Notes: generated from the sequence alone by a model not told the origin. A DNA stretch of 64,000 nucleotides from Paractinoplanes ferrugineus (GCF_016862195.1 NZ_BOMM01000052.1:165316-229315); one strand, 5' to 3'; shown: positions 49,450 through 58,304, counted from the stretch's first letter. A program made the numbers and translations.

Positions 49450-49812
49450 ATGATAAGGGTCAAGCCGCTACACACCGGACGCTCATATTCGCTTCATATC
49501 GTGAATCGCGCCCGAGGGTCGGAGCGGTCTGAACGGATCAGTTCGACGGTTTTCGCGGTTGTGCTGGAGGGTCCGAGGCGAGCACCAGAACATGGGCCGG
49601 CCAGCCGGAGTGCGTACTTTGCTGCGGTTCTGGACTCGCTGCCGGCCTGCGGTTTCCATTCCTTCCTGCTGGCCAACGACTGCCAGGAGCACAGGTATCC
49701 GGACGCGGTGCTGCAGCCTAGTTGGCCCGTCCTGCTCCGTGCGGGTTACATGGGCCTCAAGGACCTCAGCGACCTCGTGTTCTCCCGCACCGACGTTGAC
49801 TATCTGCCGTAG
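49450..49812 (+). CDS. Hypothetical protein (120 residues)
   Basis: The ATG lies just upstream of purD, divergent from it. Codons in the second half show strong G/C third positions (for example the stretch encoding AVLDSLPACGFHSFLLAND), which supports a real gene. No motif is recognised. A shorter start is possible. Confidence 0.45.
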   Translation: MIRVKPLHTGRSYSLHIVNRARGSERSERISSTVFAVVLEGPRRAPEHGPASRSAYFAAVLDSLPACGFHSFLLANDCQEHRYPDAVLQPSWPVLLRAGYMGLKDLSDLVFSRTDVDYLP

Positions 49813-49815
49813 CGA

Positions 49816-50313
49816 TCACGACAACGCGTCGTGGAAGAGTTCCTCGCCCTCGCCGGACGGAACCTCGAACCTGGCGGTGAAATCGTCCAACGCCTCCGGC
49901 GTCACCCGAAGCGCGTTCGCATCCCCGCGCTGATTGCGGTCGGTCAGCCGCCGCAACAACTCGTCCCGGCCCACATCGAAGTAGACCAACCGCCATGAGC
50001 CGCCCGTCGCCTCGACGAGCTTCTTCGTCTCGTCCCGGTCCGTACGCCGCCACAACCCCGCATCCAGCACCACGTCACGGCCAGCCTCAACCAGTGCGGC
50101 TAGGCGGCGGTGCGTGTCCAGGACGACTGGAGCCTCCTTCGCGAAATACTCCGATTCGTGGTAGTCGATCCCGTAGCGGCCATGCCGGGCGAAGACCTCT
50201 TCATCAACGCTCAGCCGCACGACTCCACGAGCCTCCAACCGCCGCGCGAACGTCGTCTTACCCGACCCGGTCAACCCCACCAACAACCACACCGTCACGG
50301 AGGTCAGCCTCAC
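49816..50313 (-). CDS. Small P-loop ATPase/kinase
   Basis: Walker A LLVGLTGSGKTTFARRL at the N-terminus, followed by LSVDEEVFARHGRYG, VVLDAGLWRRTDRDE and LVYFDVGRDELLRRL. The layout (165 residues, DxD after Walker A) is that of the AAA/zeta-like small-molecule kinases common in actinomycetes. The start may be 50313 or the GTG at 50298. Substrate unknown. Confidence 0.8.
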   Translation of the reverse strand: MRLTSVTVWLLVGLTGSGKTTFARRLEARGVVRLSVDEEVFARHGRYGIDYHESEYFAKEAPVVLDTHRRLAALVEAGRDVVLDAGLWRRTDRDETKKLVEATGGSWRLVYFDVGRDELLRRLTDRNQRGDANALRVTPEALDDFTARFEVPSGEGEELFHDALS

Positions 50314-50479
50314 ACACCGCCGCCGTGCCGGAGGCAGTACAGGACGGCGACGTCACCGGCGGCACCGATACGGCCTGGTGCCGTGAATTCGGGGTACTAC
50401 GGCACAGAATGAGATCACTACCGCCACAGATCGGCCGACGTCGGAACGGATCATGCAGGGTGTCAAACAGCACGCAGTT

Positions 50480-50640
50480 GCCCCAGTGGGGTTGCGGCGC
50501 TGGAGCAGGGCGACTAGATCGTCGGGGCCGTGCGACACGCACACTTTTATTGTCCCGGCCTGGTCGAGACGCACAGCGACAGCGGTAGCGGTTCCGACCA
50601 GGGCGCGATTGCCTTGGTGACCGAGGTGGGCTCGGACGCC
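50480..50640 (-). pseudogene. Fragment of a DUF925-type nucleotidyltransferase
   Basis: EPTSVTKAIAPWSE, then one frame over TATAVAVRLDQAGTIKVCVSHGPDDLVALLQRRNPTG, matches ELTSITDAVATWPETATAVAARLDHADSIEVCAPHGLDDLLAGIWRRNP of the gene at 44020-44613. The frame change lies near 50597. Both ends are missing. Confidence 0.6.
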
Positions 50641-50685
50641 GGGTGTTCGCGAGCTTGGGACCCACCGGCTGAGGTCACGAGTTGA

Positions 50686-51684
50686 CTATCTGGCTCCGAT
50701 GCGGCTGGCGAGAGCGCGCAGCTCAGACGGGGTAGGAGTCGGTGCGTACACGAGCGTGGTGACGAGTTCGCGGACCGATGGTCGGTTGATCTCTTCTGGG
50801 GCGTGGCGCTCGGCGGCGAGCAGCGCGTGGGCGGCGCGGTCTGGCCGGCCGTGGCGGTGCCAGGCGCGGGCGGCGTCGACCAGGAACCGGCCGCGGCGTT
50901 CCGTTGTCGGCAGTTGGGCGGGCACCACCGCCGCGGCATGAGTGAGGGCCGTGCCGGTTTCGCCGAGCGCGGTGTAGGCGCCGATGCCGTAGACGTCCAC
51001 CGTGGCTGAGTTGAACGGCAGCATTCCGTGCCGGGCGGTTCCGTTGATCCGGGTGGCGGCGTCCGCTGCTTCTCGCAGGTAGGTGTCCGCGGCGGCCCGG
51101 TCGCCGGCCTGAGCAGCGGTGTACGCCGCGGTACAGAGCAGGCTGCCGTAGGCGCCGATGACCTCTAGGCCGGGCTGGCCGCGATCGGCGCCGAGCTGGT
51201 CGGCAGCGGTGGACAGCAGGTGCAGGGCCCCCTTGTGGTGGCCGTCGCGGCGCATGGTGATCGCGAGGACATGGGTGGACGCGGCGATCGTGATCCGATG
51301 TCCGGTCGCGCGCGCTGCAGTAAGGCCGCGGTCGGCGAGGGTGAGCGCCACCGCGTCATCGCCGTACTTAGTGGCAAGTGAGGAGCCGAGCGCGTACGCG
51401 CGGGCGAGCATCTCGGCCAGGGTGGTACGGGCTGTGCCGGTGGCCGTCTGATGGGTGGCGTGCAGGGCGGCCAGCAGTGGTGAAAGCAGCTCGGATGCGG
51501 CGGCGTACCGGGAGTCGGTGTAGGAGCTGCTGGCAGCGTCGAGGGCGGCGGCTGCCCGGCCGGTTGTCCACGGTTCGGCGGATGTGCCGGCGGCGAGCAG
51601 CATCGGGTCGAGCTGACCCGCAGTACCCACGGCCACGGTCAGACCGGCGGCCACGGTCCCGGTCAGCAACGTCCGTCGCTTCAT
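50686..51684 (-). CDS. XRE-regulator C-terminal domain, separate ORF
   Basis: Begins MKRRTLLTGTVAAGLTVAVG and continues with helical repeats (AVALTLADRGLTAARATGHR, TAAYTAAQAGDRAAADTYLREAADA) to LRALASRIGAR, the usual C-terminal part of actinomycete XRE-TPR regulators. Its ATG overlaps the stop of an HTH frame, so the regulator seems split. The hydrophobic start resembles a twin-arginine signal but is a known feature of these intracellular regulators. Confidence 0.72.
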   Translation of the reverse strand: MKRRTLLTGTVAAGLTVAVGTAGQLDPMLLAAGTSAEPWTTGRAAAALDAASSSYTDSRYAAASELLSPLLAALHATHQTATGTARTTLAEMLARAYALGSSLATKYGDDAVALTLADRGLTAARATGHRITIAASTHVLAITMRRDGHHKGALHLLSTAADQLGADRGQPGLEVIGAYGSLLCTAAYTAAQAGDRAAADTYLREAADAATRINGTARHGMLPFNSATVDVYGIGAYTALGETGTALTHAAAVVPAQLPTTERRGRFLVDAARAWHRHGRPDRAAHALLAAERHAPEEINRPSVRELVTTLVYAPTPTPSELRALASRIGAR

Positions 51685-51988
51685 CAGTTCACCGCCTCTC
51701 CTGCTCGCAGAGTAGCGGCCGCGGGGCGAGGCCACGCGGACCCCGCACGGACGTGTCGGCCGGCGGCGCCGGCGAGGCCGAGCATGTTCCAGGAGATGGT
51801 GAGCGCGGCGGCGCGGCGGCGCGGCGGCGCCGGACGGTGATGTCGTGCAGAGGCGGCGGTCCCTGCTCGAGTGGCGACACCACGGACCCGCAGTAGCCGC
51901 AACGCTGTCCAAGCTCGGACTGCGTGAGCCCGGCAGCTCTGCGGACAAGCCAGACGGTTGCCGGCCGGCGCGTTCCGCCGGCCGGCAA
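51684..51988 (-). pseudogene. XRE HTH domain, frameshifted in a GCG-rich run
   Basis: ATVWLVRRAAGLTQSELGQRCGYCGSVVSPLEQG is an HTH domain; the sequence then shifts frame within a GCGGCG-rich run (about 51803-51830) to continue ALTISWNMLGLAGAAG and stops at 51684. The repeat invites slippage or a sequencing error. Together with the ORF at 50686-51684 this would make one regulator. Confidence 0.6.
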
Positions 51989-51999
51989 CGTTCACTGAC

Positions 52000-53001
52000 T
52001 CAGGACCGCGCCCGTTCGAGGCTCCGAGGATCGGTGAGGGCCTGGTACTGGGTGTAGAGGCCGCTGCGGGCGACTCTGCGCCACGGGCGGGCGTGGTTGT
52101 CGGCGGAGAGGTTCAGGTCGGCTGTCGTGATGGCGGGTGTGAGTTCCGGCGGGCATTGGGTGAGCCAGTCACCCTCGGGCGTGATGATGCCGGAGGGTGC
52201 GTTGGGTGCGTCCTGGGCGGTACTGGCGTAGCTGACCCAGTAGCTGTTGGCGGCGGCGAGGGCCTGGGACTGCAGGGCGAACGGGCCGTTGTTGGTGGGC
52301 GTTCCCGGGCCGTGGGTGGAGAACAGGACGCAGTCGACGTCGAGGCGCTCGTATTCCAGGAACATCTCGGGGAAGGCTGCTTCCATGCCCATGGCGCAGC
52401 CGAACCGGACGTCGTCGACGGTGAAGGTGACCGGGGTCGAGCCGGGGGTGTACATGTGGCTGACCTTGGTGTGCGACAGCATCCGCTCGTCGTAGCGGGT
52501 GACGATCTTGCCCTGGTCGGAGATGACGTAAAGGCTCAGGTGCGGTCGGTGGGGCGGGGTCAGCGGGTGGACCGAGCCCAAAACGGTCCACAGCCGTAGT
52601 TCACCGGCGAGGACTGCGATCGCCTGGAGTTGGACTGCGAGCGTGGTCCAGTCGGCCCGGTCCCAGTCGGCAGGGCCGATGTGATCGGCGCCGGTGGTCG
52701 ACATGGTCTGCTTGCTGGGGCAGGTCAGCGCCCCTTCGGGCAGGTGCAGCAGCCGGGCTCCAGCAGCGTGGGCGTCGCGCATCAGGCGACGGATCTGCTC
52801 GCCGCTGTCGCGCAGGGCTGCGGTGTCGCCCGGGTCGGGGTGGACGGTGAGTTGGGCGACGGCCAGTCGCAGGGGCGTGTTCTTCGGCATCGGTTCTCCT
52901 GGCGGAGTCGTGCGGAAGTGCCGTAGCGCAGCGGTGTAGGACTCGCCAGTCTTGGCGGCTCGGGTGCGTACCCGGTGTTTGAAGTTCCTGTTTGCTGTCA
53001 T
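52000..53001 (-). CDS. Nitrilase-fold protein lacking catalytic Lys and Cys
   Basis: A 333-residue protein clearly homologous to the carbon-nitrogen hydrolase at 55967-56809: LRLAVAQLTV, RLLHLPEGAL (Glu present), RYDERMLSHTKVSHMYTPG and FGCAMGMEAAFPEMF. The catalytic Lys position (YDKRYL in the sister) is Glu and the Cys position (ICIEVNFPE in the sister) is Gly, so it should be inactive as an amidase. The N-terminal MTANRNFKHRVRTRAAKTGE is a short tail I recall on many actinomycete proteins; GGAGGG precedes that ATG, although MPKNTPLRL at 52890 also has GGAGA upstream. Confidence 0.8.
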   Translation of the reverse strand: MTANRNFKHRVRTRAAKTGESYTAALRHFRTTPPGEPMPKNTPLRLAVAQLTVHPDPGDTAALRDSGEQIRRLMRDAHAAGARLLHLPEGALTCPSKQTMSTTGADHIGPADWDRADWTTLAVQLQAIAVLAGELRLWTVLGSVHPLTPPHRPHLSLYVISDQGKIVTRYDERMLSHTKVSHMYTPGSTPVTFTVDDVRFGCAMGMEAAFPEMFLEYERLDVDCVLFSTHGPGTPTNNGPFALQSQALAAANSYWVSYASTAQDAPNAPSGIITPEGDWLTQCPPELTPAITTADLNLSADNHARPWRRVARSGLYTQYQALTDPRSLERARS

Positions 53002-53423
53002 GGGGCCCTCCGCTGTCCCGTGCGTCGATCCCCCGAGCGATCAAGACGTCCGGAACATGCGATCCAGGACAGCGACCCGGTACTTTGAAAAGTCCCTTTG
53101 CCTCCGTCGAGGACCGCGCGTCGGGGACGGTCACAGGAGGTTCGGCGGTGGGCCACGCCACTGCCGACGTTAGCAGCATCGCGCCGGGTCCGCTATCACG
53201 TCCCGACAGGCTCACCCGTCGGAGACAAACGGTCGCTCAGCCACCCGTGGTTGCCCGGATGCCGGCCCATACCCTCACCGGGTGAGTATGACGGTCGGCA
53301 GCTTCACCGAGGAGGCGACGAGGGCTCGCTCTGCCGTGTCGCTGCTGATCTCGGCATCGATGCGCGCGGTGTCCGCCGGCTGACTGCGGGCTGGTCGCGT
53401 CGCTGTTTCCGTACGATTGCGGG
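53002..53423. other. Divergent spacer
   Basis: A 422-base region between the nitrilase-fold gene and a small plus-strand gene. Only shadow frames are seen; it should hold both promoters but no clear boxes stand out. Confidence 0.45.
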
Positions 53424-53873
53424 ATGGGTGGGCCGCTGGCGCGATGGAGCGAGGACACCTGCGCAGTGTGCCCAGCTCAGGCGCTGGGCCCTGGCGCGTT
53501 CGATGTAGTGGCCCGGCCGAGCCAGGAGATCGCCTACGACCGGCAGATCGGTTGGCGCGTCGACCAGGCGGGTACCGCCGTGTGTGTCCACCCCTACCGG
53601 GTCGGCCTGCCACCCGGCCGATACGCCTCAGCCGCAGAGCCGCTACCCGCCTCGAGTACACCAACTCCCGAGCCGCCACCGGAAGCTCTGGACTTGCCGG
53701 AGGATCTGATCGACCTGGAGGGCTGGCTCGTGGCGACGCTGCGGGTGGTCGACCAGGATCGCATCTTCGGTGCTGTCGCCCGTGCTGAACGCGAGGCGGC
53801 ACAACGGTTCGCACCCGGCGAGGTCGTCACCGCCCTACGCCGGGTGCTCTCCGTGGAGCTGGCCCGCCGCTAG
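53424..53873 (+). CDS. Hypothetical protein (149 residues)
   Basis: Codon use is actinomycete-like. The sequence has a Cys pair near the start (CAVC), a Pro-rich linker (PASSTPTPEPPPEA) and a helical end (LEGWLVATLRVVDQDRIFGAVARAEREAA). No family is recognised. Confidence 0.5.
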   Translation: MGGPLARWSEDTCAVCPAQALGPGAFDVVARPSQEIAYDRQIGWRVDQAGTAVCVHPYRVGLPPGRYASAAEPLPASSTPTPEPPPEALDLPEDLIDLEGWLVATLRVVDQDRIFGAVARAEREAAQRFAPGEVVTALRRVLSVELARR

Positions 53874-54300
53874 CCGGCAGCGCCGATCAGACCGTCTTCG
53901 CGTCGAGCTCGTGGCGGCGGCCGTGGCTGCTGGCCAGGTCGTAGCGGTCGTGGGACAGGCCGAGGCGCCGGTTCACCTCGACCGCGCCGAGCCCGTGGCA
54001 GGCCGGCTGCTCACCCAGCCGACCGCCTAGTAGCACTCGTTGGTGGCCCGCCGCACCTGTAGGTGAACCGCTCGCTCTGCGTGGCGCGGACTGGCGCTGG
54101 CCCTGCTCCAGCTAGCGCTGTGGGTCGCCCAAACCACGCTCACGGCGGGTGGGATCACCCTCGCCGCGAACGCAGCAATGCCGCCGCGACCGGCGACGCG
54201 ACTGCTGGACAGATTCTCGCCCACTTTCCGTGATTACGGCTCGATGATGCCGCGGTAGGGCAGAGGGGGGAAGTTTGTGACGTCTCCGCTGCCCGACGAG
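53874..54300. other. Region without an intact gene
   Basis: 427 bases. One plus-strand stretch (about 54080-54258) reads as a hydrophobic helix (LALALLQLALWVAQTTLTAGGITLAA) but lacks a start, so it may be a remnant of a membrane protein. Nothing else is supported. Confidence 0.4.
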
Positions 54301-54927
54301 TCAGGCTCCTGGCTTCGTTCGAGTCCAGCCCGCCTCCGTGCGGGATAGCGGCGGTAAGTCGCCATTGCTCAAGAGCTTCTTCAGGTACTCGAACTCGCCT
54401 TCGATTCGCGGCCGATCTGAACTCGAAGCCCAACTCGTCCGGTCATAGGGGCGCCCGTCAGCGCGGGCGGGCGGATTCCAAATGGCGGCGTAGATCCGTT
54501 CGACGGTAGGCAGGCCTGCGGCGAGCACGTGCACCTGTCGCCGTTGCCACCACTTGACCACGACGACGACCGTTCGTACCGCGTCAAGACGTTCCTCGAT
54601 GAGCGGGCGGGCGAAGGCCACGTTCTCCACGGAGGTGCGAGAACGTCGTTCGACGAGCATCTGCTCCGGCGCGATTCCCTGCGACTGGAGCAGCCGCGCA
54701 TGCACGTCGCTCTCCACCTGATCAGGCTTACGGCGGTTCGGACCTCCAGTGAGAACGATCAGCGGCGCAAGCCCCGATCGGAAGACCTCCGCGGCCGGCG
54801 CCACAGCATCGGGCAGGGTTGATCCGAACACAAAGATCAGGTCGGCCTTGCCCAGCCCCGACGCGGAGGCGTCAACGAAGTCCGCGACGGTGTCATCGAC
54901 CTCCGACATGTCGGCCATTTTAACCAC
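54301..54927 (-). CDS. DUF218 (YdcF-like) protein (second)
   Basis: A 208-residue protein with ADLIFVFGSTLPDAVAPAAEVFRSGLAPLIVLTGGPN, VHARLLQSQGIAPEQMLVERRSRTSVENVAFARPLIEER and VVVVVKWWQRRQVHVLAAG, which covers the DUF218 core. The start codon could be 54927, 54918 or 54909. It is more diverged than the member at 43270-43941. Role unknown. Confidence 0.8.
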   Translation of the reverse strand: MVKMADMSEVDDTVADFVDASASGLGKADLIFVFGSTLPDAVAPAAEVFRSGLAPLIVLTGGPNRRKPDQVESDVHARLLQSQGIAPEQMLVERRSRTSVENVAFARPLIEERLDAVRTVVVVVKWWQRRQVHVLAAGLPTVERIYAAIWNPPARADGRPYDRTSWASSSDRPRIEGEFEYLKKLLSNGDLPPLSRTEAGWTRTKPGA

Positions 54928-55229
54928 TCGGCAACTCGGGGCACCTCGCCAGAACCGCTGGCCAACCCGCCCCGGGCAGCACCGACGAGCGGCCCTAGTC
55001 GTGGCCCTGCCCGTTAGCGGCGGCTACGACGCGGTGACCTCCTCCGTCGCGACCTGCGCGTAGTCCAATCCGCCTCAGCACCGTTGACCAGACCCGACAG
55101 CACGGCCAGGACTGTTGCAGCTGAATCGGGTGGTAGCGCCACCACCTCGTCGCCATCGGCGAGGGCGCGCAGATACGGGCAGCGCCTTCGTTGACCACCT
55201 GTGAGCCGCGGAGATGCCAGGATGAGCCG
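54928..55229. other. Divergent spacer with a possible remnant
   Basis: 302 bases. On the minus strand CPYLRALADGDEVVALPPDSAATVLAVLSGLV (about 55060-55180) reads protein-like within a longer frame antisense to the creatininase start, but no start or family supports it. The creatininase promoter must lie here. Confidence 0.4.
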
Positions 55230-55970
55230 GTGGATCTGACATCGCGCACGACGACCGCTGACGTACGGCAGCAACGTCCGACTACCGCGGTCCTGCCGGT
55301 CGGCAGCTTCGAGCAACACGGCGATTTCCTACCGCTGGCCACCGACACCCTCATCGCGACGGCCATCGCCACACGTATCGCCACCGCCTACAACGTGCTG
55401 CTGTTGCCGGCGGTGACGATGTCCTGCTCCCACGAACACGCTGCATGGCCCGGCACCGTCAGCATCAGCCACCAGACCCTGTCGGCCATCGTCACCGACG
55501 TTGCCGGCTCCCTGCACGCCCAAGGCATGCACCGCCTGGCGATCGTCAACGCTCACGGCGGCAACTACGTACTGGCCAACGTGGTCCAAGCCGCTAACGC
55601 GAACACGCCTCGCTCGATGACGCTGTACCCGACCCGGACGGACTGGGACACCGCCCGTCGTGACGCAGAGCTCGAGACCTCCGCGCACGACGACATGCAC
55701 GCCGGCGAGCTGGAGGCGTCCATCCTCGCCGAGGCATACCCCGAGGTCCTGCGTGACGAGGCACTGGAGCAAGACCATGTCGCCGGCGATCGGTCCCTGT
55801 TGCTGATCGACGGTATGGGCGCTTACACATCTAGCGGCGTCATCGGCAGACCCTCAGTGGCAACCGCCGCCAAGGGGGAAGCCCTTTTGAATAGCCTGAC
55901 CGCCAGCTTCGGCACCCATCTACAGCTTCTCAACGAGCACCAGCGGATGCCCGGCCGGGCGCCGCGATGA
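55230..55970 (+). CDS. Creatininase-family amidohydrolase
   Basis: Metal-dependent amidohydrolase fold: PVGSFEQHGDFLPLATDT, SCSHEHAAWPGTVSIS, IVNAHGGNYVL and HDDMHAGELEAS provide the Glu, Asp and His ligands of the creatininase family. The family includes creatinine hydrolase, the mycofactocin peptidase and the archaeal formylaminopyrimidine-ribotide deformylase ArfB. A pyrimidine-like or small peptide substrate is thus possible. Start is GTG 55230, or TTG 55191. It overlaps the nitrilase gene. Confidence 0.83.
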   Translation: MDLTSRTTTADVRQQRPTTAVLPVGSFEQHGDFLPLATDTLIATAIATRIATAYNVLLLPAVTMSCSHEHAAWPGTVSISHQTLSAIVTDVAGSLHAQGMHRLAIVNAHGGNYVLANVVQAANANTPRSMTLYPTRTDWDTARRDAELETSAHDDMHAGELEASILAEAYPEVLRDEALEQDHVAGDRSLLLIDGMGAYTSSGVIGRPSVATAAKGEALLNSLTASFGTHLQLLNEHQRMPGRAPR

Positions 55971-56809
55971 GCGCGCCGCTGCGTATCGCTATCGGCCAAA
56001 CCCGGGTGACGACAGACCCGGAACGCAACGGCGCCGCGATCCGGGCAGCGATGCGCGACGCAGCCGGCGCGGGCGCCCGGCTGATCCACCTGCCAGAGGG
56101 CGCCCACACTGGCTACATCGGTCCGGCCAAGAGCCACTTCACCGGCTGGCACATCGACTGGACACCAGTCACCGAGCAACTCGAGCACACCATGACCTTG
56201 GCCGCCGAACTGGGTATCTGGGTGGTAGTCGGCGGCAACCATCGCCTCAGCAACGGCCACCGGCCGCACAACAGCCTCTGGGTGATCAACGACCGCGGGC
56301 AGATGGTTGACCGTTACGACAAACGCTACCTGTCCCATAACGAGGTCAACGGCTTCTACACCCCCGGCACCCGGGCCTGCGTGGTCGAGGTCGATGGCTG
56401 GCGTCTGGGGCTGTTGATCTGCATCGAGGTCAATTTCCCTGAGCTGTGGACGGAACTCGGGGGGCTTGAGGTCGACACGGTGCTGTTCTCCACCTTCTCC
56501 GAGGACCCGATCTTCGAGGTGATCGCTCGCGGGTACGCCGCCACCCACGGGTTCTGGATCAGCACCGCCCTGCCAGCCCAATGTGCGGCGTCGATGCCGT
56601 CCTCGCTGATCGGCCCGCACGGCACAGTGCTGCACCAGGCCGCTTCCGACGGTGAGGACCTGATCATCGCTGACCTTGACCGCGCCGACCCGGCCCTCGA
56701 CATCGCCCTGAACAAAGCCCGGCCCTGGCGGCGGACCGCCCGGGCCGGCGACATCTACGCGGCCCGCCGCGTCGACGATCCCCGCAGCACCGACCGCACC
56801 TGCATCTGA
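55967..56809 (+). CDS. Carbon-nitrogen hydrolase (nitrilase superfamily)
   Basis: The triad is complete: Glu in HLPEGAHTGY, Lys in RYDKRYLSHNEV, Cys in LLICIEVNFPE. The 280-residue protein is the close active relative of the nitrilase-fold protein at 52000-53001. It is coupled to the creatininase-family gene by a four-base overlap, so the two amidohydrolases may act in sequence, or the inactive relative may modulate this one. Confidence 0.88.
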   Translation: MSAPLRIAIGQTRVTTDPERNGAAIRAAMRDAAGAGARLIHLPEGAHTGYIGPAKSHFTGWHIDWTPVTEQLEHTMTLAAELGIWVVVGGNHRLSNGHRPHNSLWVINDRGQMVDRYDKRYLSHNEVNGFYTPGTRACVVEVDGWRLGLLICIEVNFPELWTELGGLEVDTVLFSTFSEDPIFEVIARGYAATHGFWISTALPAQCAASMPSSLIGPHGTVLHQAASDGEDLIIADLDRADPALDIALNKARPWRRTARAGDIYAARRVDDPRSTDRTCI

Positions 56810-56951
56810 CCAATTGCACGCCGTAGCTCCTTACCGGCCCTGCGGGCACCGCCACTAGGTCAATGGTGCGTTCCCGAGCGGCGAAGGAGCCGCGGTGTGA
56901 TCATGACCGGTCTACGATGCACCAGGACATCCGAGAGGAGTCTCTGCGGCG

Positions 56952-57479
56952 ATGACGCTGGAGCAACTACGCGACACCGACCTGTCCCCGCCACAGGACA
57001 CCCTGCTGTCCTACCTGCGCGGCTGCGCCACCGTCGCTGAGGTCAACGCCCGACCGAACGGCTGGGCTTTCCTCTCGGCCTACCACCTGCTCGACGCGCA
57101 CGGCGAGTTCTTCACTGCGGCGGCGCGGCCCATTGAGGTTTTGAAACTGCCGGACCGGCTTTGCTACGGCAATGCCGCCTCGACCGCAGCCACCTACGCC
57201 ACCGACGGCCTGATGTACGCCGAAGGGTTCGCCACCGTGACCGCCGGCGCCCAGCTGCTCCCGCTGCCGCACGGCTGGTGTGTCACACCGGACGGGGTCG
57301 TCGTCGACCCCACCTGGGACTTGCACCCGGACACGACCTACTTCGGCATCACTTTCCCCGATCCGGCGATGTGGCCGTACGACGGTGGCGGATTGCTCAC
57401 CGACCCCGACCGGCTGCTACCGCTGCTACGCGACGGCCTCACCCTCAGCGCACCGTCCCGCCGGGATCCTTGGCCGTGA
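56952..57479 (+). CDS. Conserved hypothetical protein with Cys/His/Asp motif
   Basis: LCYGNAASTA, then YAEGFATV, PLPHGWCVTPDGVVVDPTWD: a Cys, a His and an Asp in the order used by transglutaminase-like and related folds. The pattern recurs in uncharacterised phage and bacterial proteins, to my recollection. 175 residues; AGAGGAGTC precedes the ATG. Function unknown. Confidence 0.6.
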   Translation: MTLEQLRDTDLSPPQDTLLSYLRGCATVAEVNARPNGWAFLSAYHLLDAHGEFFTAAARPIEVLKLPDRLCYGNAASTAATYATDGLMYAEGFATVTAGAQLLPLPHGWCVTPDGVVVDPTWDLHPDTTYFGITFPDPAMWPYDGGGLLTDPDRLLPLLRDGLTLSAPSRRDPWP

Positions 57480-57623
57480 TTGCCATCCCGGGCCCGCCGC
57501 CGATCGGCTGACCGCCAGCGGCGGCCGTCGCCTCAGCATGGATTCGGGTGATGCTGCGGGAGTGGGGGCACGCCGATGGCTGCGATCAGAGCGACAGTCC
57601 CACCCGCGTCCGGGAGAGTGTGC

Positions 57624-58124
57624 TCAGGGCAGTTCAGTCAGAGTGCGGGCCCAGCGGCGAAACCCCGAATCCTCGCTGCGTTCGCAGTAGCGTCGGAACT
57701 GATCTTGTACCTCGGCGCGGCGGATACCACCCGTCATGGAGGGCGGCACGTACCAAGGCAGGTCCGGGCTAGGCGGCCACGCCGCGGCAATGCCGGAGCT
57801 GCCATCGGCCGGCGACTCGAGTCCGAAGAACACCTCGTCGACCTTGAGCGCCATCGCCGCGCCCAGGCACATCAGGCACGGCTCGAGGTTCACCGCCAGC
57901 CGTAACCGATGCGCGCGGGGCCGCCAGCCAAGCGCCTGGTCCGCAGCGATCATCGCTAGCAGGTCGGCGTGCACCAGCCGGCGCCCCTGCGCTCGGTCCT
58001 GGGTGTACGCGCTAGCGATGATCTGCCCGCCCATCTCCACAACGGCTCCGATCGGCATCTCACCACGGGCCAGACCCTCCTCTGCTACCTCAAGAGCAGC
58101 CTGGATCATCGCGTCTGGGGTCAT
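57624..58124 (-). CDS. Nucleoside/nucleobase deaminase (CDA fold)
   Basis: Zinc-dependent deaminase of 166 residues: MPIGAVVEMGGQIIASA, RLVHADLLAMIAADQ and NLEPCLMCLGAAMAL. The proton-shuttling Glu of HAE is Asp here (HAD), which also occurs in this group. TadA and guanine deaminase are the nearest relatives. With deazaguanine genes in the window, deamination of an unusual guanine is possible but unproved. Confidence 0.83.
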   Translation of the reverse strand: MTPDAMIQAALEVAEEGLARGEMPIGAVVEMGGQIIASAYTQDRAQGRRLVHADLLAMIAADQALGWRPRAHRLRLAVNLEPCLMCLGAAMALKVDEVFFGLESPADGSSGIAAAWPPSPDLPWYVPPSMTGGIRRAEVQDQFRRYCERSEDSGFRRWARTLTELP

Positions 58125-58267
58125 ACCGCAACGCTAAACTCCCCGCAGACAAGGCGGGCAGCACGCCCAGCTCACCGGCTCGGAGCGCTCCAAATCTTCC
58201 AGCGGTCACTGCCGGATCACGGTGCCCCGCCTGGTGTGAGGTGACGGCGCACCGTGCGTGGACGCGG

Positions 58268-58304
58268 CTACTCGGTGTCGTAGTCGTCGTAGTCGTCGTA
58301 GTCG
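58268..58304 (+). repeat. Nine-base microsatellite (GTCGTAGTC unit)
   Basis: About four imperfect copies of a nine-base unit that encode the DYD-rich tail of the small acidic protein on the minus strand. Copy number may vary between strains. Confidence 0.7.

Noticed and set aside
50686..51684. Twin-arginine secreted protein (MKRRTLLTGTVAAG start)
   Set aside because: The same segment is a normal internal part of actinomycete XRE-TPR regulators, and the rest consists of TPR-like helices without export context.
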